Assembly (NCBI GenBank): GCA_028692275.1
Contig: JAQUXR010000006.1
Location: forward strand, 1-64,000
Reading direction: 5' to 3'
Length of the DNA stretch: 64,000 nt
DNA from: Frisingicoccus sp009929615
GTDB lineage: Bacteria; Bacillota; Clostridia; Lachnospirales; Lachnospiraceae
Shown here: positions 8,355-15,721 of the stretch, piece after piece
Layout of the letters: each line of letters begins with the position of its first letter
Numbering within the stretch: position 1 is the first letter of the stretch
The notes under the pieces: generated by a model
The model's input: only the letters and a program-made list of their open reading frames with translations
Told to the model about the DNA's origin: nothing
Databases searched by the model: none
Position numbers and translations under genes: made by a program

Positions 8355-8729
8355 ATGAAAGGATATTTTGGGAATTTATTTGATTTTAATGGCGATGGTG
8401 ACCTGGATTTAATCGAAGAGGCAGCAGATTTTGCGGCATTTAAGGATATGATGGATGCAAGAATGAAGGCAAAACAGGAGGCAGAGAAGCCTATATCTTT
8501 TAAAGAAGACTATGAAGATGATGATTTTGATGAAGACGATGCAGATGAAGAATTGGATGATTATGAAGAAGCAGATAGAGCGGCAGCCGAGGTAGCGGCA
8601 GAAGCGGCGGAAATTGATTTGATATGCTCCGGGCTGAGTCGGGAAGAGTTAGAAGATATGGACTTTGATGAGCGGCAGGATGCTTTGCTGGATGCTGGAC
8701 TGGACCCGGATGCCTATGATTTTTGGTGA
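8355..8729 (+). CDS. small very acidic protein with EF-hand-like loop
   Basis: 124 residues from the ATG at 8355, which has GGAGG at the right spacing. An in-frame ATG 15 bases upstream is less likely because the ribosome site would lie inside the gene. Residues 8-19 (DFNGDGDLDLIE) match an EF-hand/dockerin-like calcium loop. The middle (about 45-70) is a run of D and E, and the end LDAGLDPDAYDFW is distinctive. Proteins opening with a LFDFNGDGxxD loop are common, uncharacterised, in Lachnospiraceae. No signal peptide, so probably cytoplasmic. Function unknown. Confidence 0.75.
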   Translation: MKGYFGNLFDFNGDGDLDLIEEAADFAAFKDMMDARMKAKQEAEKPISFKEDYEDDDFDEDDADEELDDYEEADRAAAEVAAEAAEIDLICSGLSREELEDMDFDERQDALLDAGLDPDAYDFW

Positions 8730-8755
8730 AAAAGGATGAATGGAGGAATTTAAAA

Positions 8756-8917
8756 ATGGCACTGACAAAAGGACAGGCAAATGGAGTTATTAGGTTATTC
8801 GTTTCGGCTTTCTTAAGAGAACGCGATAATAAGAAAAGAAAAATATTGTTTTCAGAATTTGAAGATTGTTTTGGGAGAAGTATCACGGATTGGAAAAAAA
8901 CTGTAAGGAAGAACTAG
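8756..8917 (+). CDS. N-terminal fragment of a frameshifted GNAT protein
   Basis: 53 residues starting at an ATG with GGAGG (MALTKGQANGVIRLFVSAF) and ending shortly after DWKK. It overlaps the GNAT frame at 8866. Slipping back one base in the A7 run 8894-8900 joins the two frames smoothly (DWKK then NCKEELENLGAD). The simplest reading is that this is the start of the GNAT gene, separated from it by a one-base deletion, an error, or a slippage site. As an independent protein it has no recognised domain. Confidence 0.55.
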   Translation: MALTKGQANGVIRLFVSAFLRERDNKKRKILFSEFEDCFGRSITDWKKTVRKN

Positions 8918-9414
8918 AAAATTTGGGAGCCGACAGCACGTGTATAGAGACTTTCGAACAACTTGCATATAGAAATAAAAAACATGAGCAAAGCTGTGAT
9001 TGTGTTATAAGAGAACTGAGAGAATCTGATTATGATGAGATTATTATAATGTTGAATAGAGCGTTTTCTTTAGCTTTGACTAGATATGATAAGGAAAAGT
9101 TTGAAAAGTTTCTCCAAAGTGGATATTCTTTTGTGGCGCGTAATAGGGATGAAATAATAGGCGTGGTTCTTGGATATGTAATTCCAGATTTATGGGGGGA
9201 TGCGATATATGTAGATTCATTGGTTGTTGGTGAAACAGTAAGAGGCACTGGGGTGGGATACCGTTTGCTTTCATATCTAAGCGAATATGCATTATCCAAG
9301 GATATTCATGAATTCAGGTTACAGACAGATAAAAATTTAGAAGCCTATAAAATATATAAGCATTGGGGATTTAATGAAAATAGTTTGGTTCAAATGAATA
9401 AATTCTTCTTATAA
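8866..9414 (+). CDS. GNAT acetyltransferase (frame disrupted near its start)
   Basis: GNAT fold protein: the domain starts at about CVIRELRESDYDEI, with the acetyl-CoA loop around SLVVGETVRGTGVGYRLLSYL and the end strand AYKIYKHWGFNEN. The only initiator in this frame is a TTG without a ribosome site, so it is probably translated only as a continuation of the frame at 8756 through a -1 shift on the A7 run; coordinates here mark the open frame. Substrate unknown. A terminator follows. Nearest neighbours are an acidic EF-hand-like protein and an ATP-grasp protein. Confidence 0.7.
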   Translation: MFWEKYHGLEKNCKEELENLGADSTCIETFEQLAYRNKKHEQSCDCVIRELRESDYDEIIIMLNRAFSLALTRYDKEKFEKFLQSGYSFVARNRDEIIGVVLGYVIPDLWGDAIYVDSLVVGETVRGTGVGYRLLSYLSEYALSKDIHEFRLQTDKNLEAYKIYKHWGFNENSLVQMNKFFL

Positions 9415-9442
9415 AATCTGGGAATATTGAAAATGAAAGCAG

Positions 9443-9470
9443 AATGTCGTTGGGGTTCAACGGCATTTTC
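9443..9470 (+). terminator. terminator after the GNAT gene
   Basis: Ten-base arms AATGTCGTTG and CAACGGCATT around a GGGTT loop, followed by a short T run. Confidence 0.7.
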
Positions 9471-9556
9471 TGTTGTCAGGTATCCTGATATGTGGACTCC
9501 ACTTGGCATTAAAATGAAGATAATTGAATGACGAGGGTGAAGGAAGGGGTAAGTTT

Positions 9557-10342
9557 ATGAAAATATATGTAAAAGTTAAAAAAAATAGTAATTCAGGGTT
9601 AGTTATTCCGCACAGCCATAATATGGCTGTGGCAATGGATGGCTTTGCAGAATTCGGAGCAGAAATTGTTCCGTATTATGAAATTAGTGATATATACAGA
9701 ATGGTGACAAGAGAAGATATAGTGATTGATTATATAAAGCAATGTAATTTTATTTTTAGTAAATTTGATGTAGAGCCGATTGAAGATGATTATCCAGAAT
9801 GTTTAAAAGAGTTTTTGGGAAGAAAGATATGGAAAGATACAATTGATTCTGTCTGTTCAAACGAAGAAAAATGGAGTGCAGGATGGTTTGTAAAACCCAT
9901 AAAATCCAAAGTGTTTACCGGTAAAACTATTTCGTCTCTTAAAGACTTAATTGGATGTGGCAATTATAGTGAAAATTATGAAGTGTATTGTAGTGAACCA
10001 GTAGAAATAAAACGTGAATGGCGTTGTTTTATTACATATGATGAAATTATAGATATTAGACCATATAAAGGGGATTATCATTATTCCTATGATCCAGCAA
10101 TAGTTGATGCTATTATGGCTAAATTTAAGACATGGGACAACCGGCCGATGGCATGTAGCATAGATATTGGTGTGACGTCAGATAATAAGACAATTCTCAT
10201 TGAGATGAATGATGCATACGCTTTAGGATCATATGGGTTGACGGATATCAAATATGCGAAACTTATTTCAGCCAGATGGTCTCAGCTGCTTAATAGAGAA
10301 GATGTATTTGATTTTAGAAAATATAGAGTATCTGAGAAATAG
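9557..10342 (+). CDS. ATP-grasp domain protein (R2K type)
   Basis: 261 residues from the ATG at 9557 (AAGGGG upstream). The C-terminal half carries ATP-grasp signatures of the R2K clade: EWRCFITYDEIIDIR and, near the end, SIDIGVTSDNKTILIEMND, where the acidic/asparagine residues should bind Mg-ATP, followed by YALGSYGL. ATP-grasp enzymes ligate a carboxylate to an amine through an acyl-phosphate; R2K members are thought to modify peptides or proteins, often in mobile or phage-linked contexts. The acceptor is unknown and no ligase partner or precursor peptide is evident beside it. A start 33 bases upstream is possible but lacks a ribosome site. Confidence 0.75.
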   Translation: MKIYVKVKKNSNSGLVIPHSHNMAVAMDGFAEFGAEIVPYYEISDIYRMVTREDIVIDYIKQCNFIFSKFDVEPIEDDYPECLKEFLGRKIWKDTIDSVCSNEEKWSAGWFVKPIKSKVFTGKTISSLKDLIGCGNYSENYEVYCSEPVEIKREWRCFITYDEIIDIRPYKGDYHYSYDPAIVDAIMAKFKTWDNRPMACSIDIGVTSDNKTILIEMNDAYALGSYGLTDIKYAKLISARWSQLLNREDVFDFRKYRVSEK

Positions 10343-10478
10343 ATATGCTATAATTATTTCATGGGTTTTATTGGGTGATTTAGTAAAGACATACTTATAC
10401 AAGTCAGATGTATATATTAGAGTAGAGCTAGAAGTAAACAGGAAGATTAGAGCAGAAAGATAGAAAGCAGGTGCCCGG

Positions 10479-11489
10479 ATGCCATTTTTAATGATACGAA
10501 ATGATATAACAAAAGTACAGGCGGATGCCATTGTAAATCCAGCGAATGAAGATTTGCTAGAAGGCAGTGGGACAAGTTATGCCATTTATCAGGCGGCAGG
10601 TGAAGATACATTGAATGAGGCCTGTGCCCGGATTGGACATTGTGATTTGGGTAAAGCAGTCATTACAGCGGGCTTCAATCTTTCGGCCCGGTACATTATT
10701 CATTCTGTTGGTCCGGTTTACAGAGATGGTCTCGGCAACGAAGATGATTTATTGTACAGTGCCTATTGGGAGTCCATGAAGCTGGCGATGGAATATGGCT
10801 GCGAATCCATTGCATTTCCATTGTTATCGTCAGGAAGTTATGGTTATCCAAAGGACAAGGCGATGCAGGTGGCAGTTTCAGCAATAAGCCAATTTCTGAT
10901 GGAGCACGACCTTCTGGTTTTTATGGTTTTATATGATAAAGAATCTGTTTCGGTGAGTCAAAAGCTATTTACATCCATTGAAGAGTACATAGACGACCAT
11001 TATGTAGATGAAAATGAAGAATTTCTGTCGATTCCTAAAGCCAGGGCCCAGATGGCTGCACCATCCGGGAATGTTTCATCCGGCGAAGATTCGATGCGTG
11101 TACCAACATTTTTAAAGCCAAAGCGAAGTTTGGATAAACTTATGGATAATCTGGACGAAACATTTTCCCAGAGACTGCTGCGTTTGATTGATGAGAGAGG
11201 CCTTAAGGATTCTACAGTTTATAAGAAAGCAAATGTAGACCGCAGACATTTTTCGAAAATTCGAAAGGACGTTTTCTATGCACCGACAAAGAAAACAGTT
11301 CTGTCCTTTGCTGTTGCTTTGGAACTTTCTTTGGATGAGACCATTGATTTATTGAAATGTGCGGGATATGCCTTTTCAAAGAGTTCTAAGTTTGATGTCA
11401 TCATTTGTTATTTTATTGAAAATAAAAGCTATAATATTTTCGAGATAAATGAAATGCTTTTTGCCTATGACCAGCCTATATTAGGATAA
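10479..11489 (+). CDS. macro-domain protein with C-terminal helix-turn-helix-like domain
   Basis: 336 residues. The first 170 are a macro domain (binds ADP-ribose or related ligands): MIRNDITKVQADAIVNPAN, then GSGTSYAIYQAAG and the later YIIHSVGPVY and PLLSSGSYGYP. The MacroD-type catalytic pattern GVDGAIH reads GTSYAIY here, so hydrolase activity by that mechanism is doubtful and a reader role is plausible. After a linker, residues 230-336 form a helical domain (FSQRLLRLIDERG... DSTVYKKANVDRRHFSKIRK) resembling an XRE-like HTH. The VWA gene follows about 100 bases downstream, possibly forming a functional pair. Start has a GCAGGTG site. Confidence 0.85.
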   Translation: MPFLMIRNDITKVQADAIVNPANEDLLEGSGTSYAIYQAAGEDTLNEACARIGHCDLGKAVITAGFNLSARYIIHSVGPVYRDGLGNEDDLLYSAYWESMKLAMEYGCESIAFPLLSSGSYGYPKDKAMQVAVSAISQFLMEHDLLVFMVLYDKESVSVSQKLFTSIEEYIDDHYVDENEEFLSIPKARAQMAAPSGNVSSGEDSMRVPTFLKPKRSLDKLMDNLDETFSQRLLRLIDERGLKDSTVYKKANVDRRHFSKIRKDVFYAPTKKTVLSFAVALELSLDETIDLLKCAGYAFSKSSKFDVIICYFIENKSYNIFEINEMLFAYDQPILG

Positions 11490-11588
11490 GAAAAATGTCC
11501 CCTTGCAGGTGACCAGTCTACTTTCAAAAGTTTGTATACTAGGGTTACAAGATAACTTATAGAAACATTTGAAAGGAAGGCAGATATT

Positions 11589-12242
11589 ATGAAAAAGGGA
11601 TTAACAGAATTGGTATTTATATTGGATAGAAGCGGTTCTATGGGCGGCTTGGAGTGCGATACTATCGGCGGTTTTAATTCCATGATTGAAAGACAGAAGA
11701 AGCAGGCGGGGGAAGTCAATGTTACAACGGTTCTTTTTGATGACCGGTATGATGTGATTCATGACAGATTTCCATTGGACGTGATTCCACCGATGACAAG
11801 CGACGACTATTATGTCAGAGGATGTACAGCACTTCTAGATGCTGTTGGGAAGACGATTCATAAGGTGGAAAATATACAGAAGCATTTGCCGGAGGAACAT
11901 AAGGCAGAAAAAGTGATTTTTGTTATTACAACAGATGGCATGGAAAATGCCAGCCGGGAATATAATTATGAACATATTAAAAGGATGATAGAAAGACAGA
12001 AGGGCACTTATGGCTGGGAATTCATGTTCCTTGGGGCAAATATCGATGCAGTCATGGAAGCAAGCCGGTTTGGCATTAGTCCGGACCGGGCAGTAACCTA
12101 TAAGAATGAAAGCCAGGGAGTTCAGATGAATTACAGAGTTGTCAGTGAGACCGTATGCAGTATGAGAAGTGCACCGCAGATGGCGAATGTAGGAGCGGAC
12201 TGGAAAAAAGAAATTGAAGAAGATGTTAAGAAACGTGGATAA
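11589..12242 (+). CDS. VWA (von Willebrand factor A) domain protein
   Basis: 217 residues forming almost only a VWA domain. The MIDAS metal site is intact: DRSGSMGG (residues 14-21), the threonine region (RGCTALLDAVG) and VITTDGMENAS. There is no signal peptide or transmembrane segment, so it is cytoplasmic. VWA domains mediate metal-dependent protein contacts, often with AAA+ ATPases or stress systems; none is adjacent. It follows the macro-domain gene and is closed by a terminator. AAGGAAGG precedes the ATG. Function unknown. Confidence 0.88.
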   Translation: MKKGLTELVFILDRSGSMGGLECDTIGGFNSMIERQKKQAGEVNVTTVLFDDRYDVIHDRFPLDVIPPMTSDDYYVRGCTALLDAVGKTIHKVENIQKHLPEEHKAEKVIFVITTDGMENASREYNYEHIKRMIERQKGTYGWEFMFLGANIDAVMEASRFGISPDRAVTYKNESQGVQMNYRVVSETVCSMRSAPQMANVGADWKKEIEEDVKKRG

Positions 12243-12259
12243 GAAATAATAGAGATAAA

Positions 12260-12289
12260 GCTGGTCGGAATAACTTTCGGCCGGCTTTT
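12260..12289 (+). terminator. terminator after the VWA gene
   Basis: GCTGGTCGGAA pairs with TTTCGGCCGGC (with G-T pairs) around a short loop and runs into TTTT. A TATAAT at 12294-12299 just after it is probably the -10 of the next gene. Confidence 0.7.
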
Positions 12290-12343
12290 GTGCTATAATG
12301 AAGTAACAATGAGTGATTGAAGCATAGAAAAGGAGGTCGAACC

Positions 12344-12877
12344 ATGAAAATAATAGTTATTACAGGAAGTCCCCATAGAAGTGGAACAACAGCGGCACTT
12401 GCGGAACAGTTTTCTATAGGCGCAGCAGGGGCAGGTCATCAGGTCTGTCGTTTCGATGCGGCTTTTAAAAATGTTCACCCGTGTATAGCCTGTGAAAAAT
12501 GCCATACTACCGAGGATGGTTGCGCTTTTAAAGACGATATGGAAGACTTGAATCCGAAGTTGTTGGAAGCTGATGCGGTTGTCTTTGTTTCACCGATTTA
12601 TTACTATGATATCAATGCACAGATAAAGGCGGTTATAGACCGTTTTTATGCAAATGATGCAGTTTTGCACGGCCATAAAAAAGCAGCTCTTATACTTGCC
12701 ATGGCAGATGATACGATAGAATCTGCAGATGGTGCTGTTGCCTCCTTTAAAAGTATGACAAAATTTCTTGAATGGGATATTGCAGGAACACTTATTGGTG
12801 TGAATTGCGGGGATGTTGAAGCTTTAAAGAAAACAGATTATCTTACCCAGGCCTATGAACTGGGAAAAAATATGTAA
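12344..12877 (+). CDS. flavodoxin-fold NAD(P)H-dependent FMN reductase
   Basis: 177 residues from the ATG at 12344, preceded by AGGAGG. The opening IIVITGSPHRSGTTAALAEQF is the FMN-phosphate loop of the flavodoxin-like reductase family; HPCIACEKCHTTEDGCAFKDDM is the cysteine-rich segment often seen in iron-sulfur flavoproteins, and SPIYYYDINAQIKAVIDRFY the second flavin loop. It probably reduces a quinone, nitro-compound or disulfide using NAD(P)H through FMN. The four cysteines could bind a 4Fe-4S cluster as in Isf proteins, though the spacing was not checked against a model. Single-gene unit between two terminators. Confidence 0.85.
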   Translation: MKIIVITGSPHRSGTTAALAEQFSIGAAGAGHQVCRFDAAFKNVHPCIACEKCHTTEDGCAFKDDMEDLNPKLLEADAVVFVSPIYYYDINAQIKAVIDRFYANDAVLHGHKKAALILAMADDTIESADGAVASFKSMTKFLEWDIAGTLIGVNCGDVEALKKTDYLTQAYELGKNM

Positions 12878-12893
12878 TTACAAAATAAAAATG

Positions 12894-12938
12894 AAAAAAG
12901 GGCAGAAATCGGGAAAAAAACCGGTTTTCGCCCTTTTT
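12894..12938 (+). terminator. terminator after the FMN reductase gene
   Basis: AAAAAGGGC and ATCGGG arms face CCGG and GCCCTTTTT in a long hairpin with an A-rich loop. Flanking A and T runs make it potentially bidirectional. Confidence 0.75.
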
Positions 12939-13007
12939 GAGTACGGAATATAGGACTAAACTTGGTGTATTATAAAGACAGTTAAAACAGCAGGGGAGGT
13001 AATTCAT

Positions 13008-13403
13008 ATGTCAGATAGTACAAAACTTTTATTAGGCTTTCTTGCCTTTGATGTTATTATGTTTTCGATACTTATGTATGAACCTAAATGTCAAACGATA
13101 GGATGCCAGAATTCAGCAAGTGAGTACAGTGATTATTGTTACGAGCATAAATATAATCATTCAGGAAGAAGCAGCAGTTACTACTCAGGGAATTCTTACT
13201 CAGGAAGTTCCTACAGCAAGAGTAAGAAGACTTCCGGCAGCAAATCGACAACCAGTTATTCATCAGGCACTTATTATCCGACCTATGACCCATATAATGC
13301 TAAGGACTATGATGATGTCGAAGATTTTTATGATGATAATTATGAAGATTTTGATGGTTTTGATGATGCGGAAGATTATTATGATGAGATGTGGGATGAG
13401 TAA
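13008..13403 (+). CDS. membrane-anchored protein with Cys/His cluster and acidic DPYNAKDY tail
   Basis: 131 residues. An N-terminal hydrophobic helix (about 6-23) is followed by a small Cys/His cluster, CQTIGCQNSASEYSDYCYEHK, likely a zinc knuckle, then a Ser/Tyr/Gly-rich linker and a 38-residue acidic tail starting DPYNAKDY and ending YYDEMWDE. The next gene shares that tail almost residue for residue, so the two are partial paralogues. GGGGAGG precedes the ATG. I do not recognise a characterised family. The shared tail may be a binding module or a degradation or localisation tag (inference). Confidence 0.75.
   Translation: MSDSTKLLLGFLAFDVIMFSILMYEPKCQTIGCQNSASEYSDYCYEHKYNHSGRSSSYYSGNSYSGSSYSKSKKTSGSKSTTSYSSGTYYPTYDPYNAKDYDDVEDFYDDNYEDFDGFDDAEDYYDEMWDE
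13287..13403 (+). repeat. copy 1 of a 117-bp coding repeat (acidic tail module)
   Basis: The last 117 bases of the first twin gene match the last 117 bases of the second (13692-13808) in length and in most positions, with mainly synonymous or conservative differences, pointing to duplication and selection on the module. Confidence 0.8.
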
Positions 13404-13439
13404 TCAGAATTTTATTTTATAAACCAGGGAGGGAATTTT

Positions 13440-13808
13440 ATGAAATTAAAAAAAGCATGTGCAGTTAAATTTTTTAGTGTGGCTTTATCCTTTATCATTA
13501 TGTGCAGTGGAGCCGGTTTGATGATGCCGGGTTACGCAGAAGCTGCGAGTAGCAATACTTCAAATTATAGTTATTCCAGAGATAAATCTTCATCTAAGGA
13601 TAAATCATCTTCCAAGAATAAGTCATCATCGAAAAACAGCAGTAAAAAGAAGAGTAAGACCTCTTCCTCTAATAAGTATTCCTGGAGCAAAGACCCTTAT
13701 AATGCTAAGGACTATGTGGATGTCGAAGATTTCTATGATGATAATTATGATGACTTCTTTGATTTTGATGATGCAGAAGCCTACTACGAGGAAGTATGGG
13801 ATGAATAA
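13440..13808 (+). CDS. secreted Ser/Lys-rich protein with the same acidic tail
   Basis: 122 residues with a clear signal peptide: KLKKACAVK, hydrophobic core to about residue 27, and a likely cleavage after GYAEA. The mature part starts with a low-complexity Ser/Lys region (repeats of DKSSSKDK type, about residues 40-80) and ends in the 38-residue acidic module DPYNAKDY...YEEVWDE shared with the gene 36 bases upstream. The basic, Ser-rich section next to an acidic module suggests contact with the anionic cell wall. Probably co-transcribed with its neighbour; a terminator follows. Function unknown. Confidence 0.72.
   Translation: MKLKKACAVKFFSVALSFIIMCSGAGLMMPGYAEAASSNTSNYSYSRDKSSSKDKSSSKNKSSSKNSSKKKSKTSSSNKYSWSKDPYNAKDYVDVEDFYDDNYDDFFDFDDAEAYYEEVWDE
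13692..13808 (+). repeat. copy 2 of the 117-bp coding repeat (acidic tail module)
   Basis: Counterpart of the repeat at 13287-13403. Both encode 38 residues opening DPYNAKDY and closing in WDE before the stop. Confidence 0.8.
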
Positions 13809-13825
13809 TTAAAAAATAAGATTTT

Positions 13826-13856
13826 GGAGCTGCATAGATATATGCAGTTCCTTTAT
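13826..13856 (+). terminator. terminator after the twin acidic-tail genes
   Basis: Arms GGAGCTGCATA and TATGCAGTTCC around a short loop, followed by TTTAT. Confidence 0.65.
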
Positions 13857-13935
13857 ATTGGCGGACTATAATGCCAGTTGGGAAGAAGTCAATAAAAAGA
13901 ATTTTCAGAAAGTTCAGAAAATTCAGAAAAAACGC

Positions 13936-13964
13936 TTGACACCCTTAGAAACCCATGCTATTAT
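13936..13964 (+). promoter_or_regulatory. promoter of the cold-shock gene
   Basis: TTGACA, 17 bases, TATTAT: near-consensus housekeeping promoter. It places the transcript start near 13971, about 130 bases upstream of the cold-shock start codon. A second TATAAT lies at 14074-14079 without a clear -35. Confidence 0.8.
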
Positions 13965-13970
13965 AAGAGA

Positions 13971-14102
13971 GTATTTTAAATGAAATTTGGATTTCACGTA
14001 TTTTGGTATGTTGTTATTTTTTCATCTAATAATAACTTGCGAGAATAGGTGATTTTTTGTTTTATGGTTAAGGTATAATAAAAATATTAGGAGGTATCTT
14101 TC
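13971..14102 (+). promoter_or_regulatory. long 5' leader of the cold-shock gene
   Basis: About 130 untranslated, very AT-rich bases with small hairpins (TGAAAT with ATTTCA; TTATT with AATAA). Long structured leaders that change fold with temperature are known for cspA-type mRNAs; here the role is inferred from length and position. Confidence 0.5.
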
Positions 14103-14309
14103 ATGAATAAAGGTACAGTAAAATGGTTTAATGCACAAAAAGGATTTGGATTTATTACTAACGATAACGGTGGAGAAGATGTATTCGTACATTTTTCCGG
14201 TATCGCATCAGACGGCTTTAAGTCTTTAGAAGAAAACCAGTCAGTAACATTTGATATTACTGAAGGTGCTCGTGGACTTCAGGCAGTTAACGTTTGCCCT
14301 GTATATTAA
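14103..14309 (+). CDS. cold-shock protein, CspA family
   Basis: 68 residues forming one cold-shock domain. RNP1 is KGFGFIT and RNP2 DVFVHFSGI, the opening NKGTVKWFNAQ is typical. It binds single-stranded RNA and DNA in the cytoplasm and acts as an RNA chaperone. The C-terminus (RGLQAVNVCPVY) is slightly unusual in carrying a cysteine. AGGAGG precedes the ATG. The gene is monocistronic, with its own strong promoter, a long leader and a strong terminator. Confidence 0.96.
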   Translation: MNKGTVKWFNAQKGFGFITNDNGGEDVFVHFSGIASDGFKSLEENQSVTFDITEGARGLQAVNVCPVY

Positions 14310-14324
14310 TCCATACACATAGAG

Positions 14325-14371
14325 AGCCCTCAGTTCAAGTGGTAACACACTTGAGCTGAGGGCTTTTTTTC
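14325..14371 (+). terminator. strong terminator after the cold-shock gene
   Basis: AGCCCTCAG-TTCAAGTG pairs with CACTTGAG-CTGAGGGCT (17 bp) around GTAACA, followed by seven T. It also sits at the 3' end of the convergent esterase gene and may serve both directions. Confidence 0.9.
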
Positions 14372-14384
14372 TTGTACTGATTTT

Positions 14385-15647
14385 TTATGGAAGTAAATGC
14401 GTGGGTTCTGTCTGATTTACAACAATCAGTCCGTCATAGCTTTCGGATGGAATAATTTCTAAAGTATAAGCAGGCTTGAAATTAATCATGGCCTGATTCA
14501 GAGAAATATTTAAGGCCATCATCCGCTGTTTTGAGTTTAACACGTTCTGCCAGGAAGTATCCTCAGCAACCCTTGAAAAATCAAGATAATAATAATTGCC
14601 TTTGGTGGTATCTAACTGGGCGGTGAGTGTATTTGCGTTTTCTACACTGCATACTTCAAAACCATCATCCGTCTGGGAATTAAATGTACAGTTGGCGATA
14701 TCTGTACCTATTGGGAAATAGGCATCTTTATAGGAGTTATATAGTAAAGCACCCATACATTCGTAACCGGAAGAGGATTCCTTAGTGATATGTCCGTTAT
14801 GACCGTTGATAAAAATCAGACCATCGTAATGACTGCAAATCCAGTCCACCTTATCCTTCATGGCAGCATCACGATAAACATTATACTGGCTTTCGTTTAA
14901 ACGGACCTGGACAAATTCAAGCATGCTTTGGGCACATTCTTTGGCAAAGTCTGCATCAAAGGAGCCACCATCCATAGTTTCAATCAATGAAGTCAGATCG
15001 GCTTCAGCACTTTTGAGTTCATCAGAAGTTAAGTTCCACATATTTTCATTTGTCAGAAGAGCCAGCTTTTCTTCATATTCAGCAGCCAGTTCGGGTGTAT
15101 TTTCATATAGATAGGAAAGAAGATAAGCTTTGCTGTTATCATAGCGCTGCATGTCAAATCCAAGAAAATGCAAGTCGCGTCCTTCTCCGGCAGTTTCATT
15201 ATATTCTCGCATCCATTGGATCAAATCAGCCATTTCTTCGGTTTTATAGATGGCAAAACCTATCTGGGAAGCAGCTTCTTCCGCTGTCCCATCACCTCCG
15301 TGAATATATTCTTCAACTTTGGCACATCCGCCAAAATCACCTTCAATAGCAAAAACACGACAGTCATTATTTGTCACGAGAGCTTGAAAAACTTCCGTTT
15401 TGAGTAACTGCATTTCATAGGCACCATGGGAGGCTTCGCCTAAAGCAACAATGCGTGCGGATTCAGGGATGGTTATTTCGGCGGTATCATAGACAAGGGC
15501 TGATATGTCCAAATCAGGGGCATCTTCAATACTTTCAGCGACACTGCTGACAGGCTGCGAGGGTGTACGCTGACCACATCCGGTAAACAGGCTGGCACAT
15601 AAAACAAGTCCGGCCGTAGCAACCGCATAACATTTTGAAAATTTCAT
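14385..15647 (-). CDS. erythromycin-esterase-like lipoprotein
   Basis: 420 residues. A lipoprotein signal peptide with lipobox LFTGC (cysteine about 24) is followed by an erythromycin-esterase-family domain with the diagnostic VALGEASHG and FAIEGDFGG segments and a later FINGHNGHI histidine motif. Family members open the macrolide lactone ring or act as hydrolases of unknown substrate; distant homologues such as this often have no known drug activity, so resistance should not be assumed. The lipid anchor places it outside the membrane. AAGGAAGG precedes the start. The next gene on the same strand is tspO. Confidence 0.85.
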   Translation of the reverse strand: MKFSKCYAVATAGLVLCASLFTGCGQRTPSQPVSSVAESIEDAPDLDISALVYDTAEITIPESARIVALGEASHGAYEMQLLKTEVFQALVTNNDCRVFAIEGDFGGCAKVEEYIHGGDGTAEEAASQIGFAIYKTEEMADLIQWMREYNETAGEGRDLHFLGFDMQRYDNSKAYLLSYLYENTPELAAEYEEKLALLTNENMWNLTSDELKSAEADLTSLIETMDGGSFDADFAKECAQSMLEFVQVRLNESQYNVYRDAAMKDKVDWICSHYDGLIFINGHNGHITKESSSGYECMGALLYNSYKDAYFPIGTDIANCTFNSQTDDGFEVCSVENANTLTAQLDTTKGNYYYLDFSRVAEDTSWQNVLNSKQRMMALNISLNQAMINFKPAYTLEIIPSESYDGLIVVNQTEPTHLLP

Positions 15648-15721
15648 TTTATCCTTCCTTTACCGAGCTTTTATAGTATAATGATAGTCTTCGGGAAGAG
15701 GACTGTCAATTAAAGAAAGTT

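Noticed and set aside
8894..8901. Classic tandem-slippage heptamer for programmed -1 frameshifting
   Set aside because: The A run starts at codon position one, so the X-XXY-YYZ phase is wrong; single-tRNA or transcriptional slippage remains possible.
14385..15647. Macrolide resistance gene
   Set aside because: Family similarity and a lipobox are clear, but substrate cannot be read from sequence.
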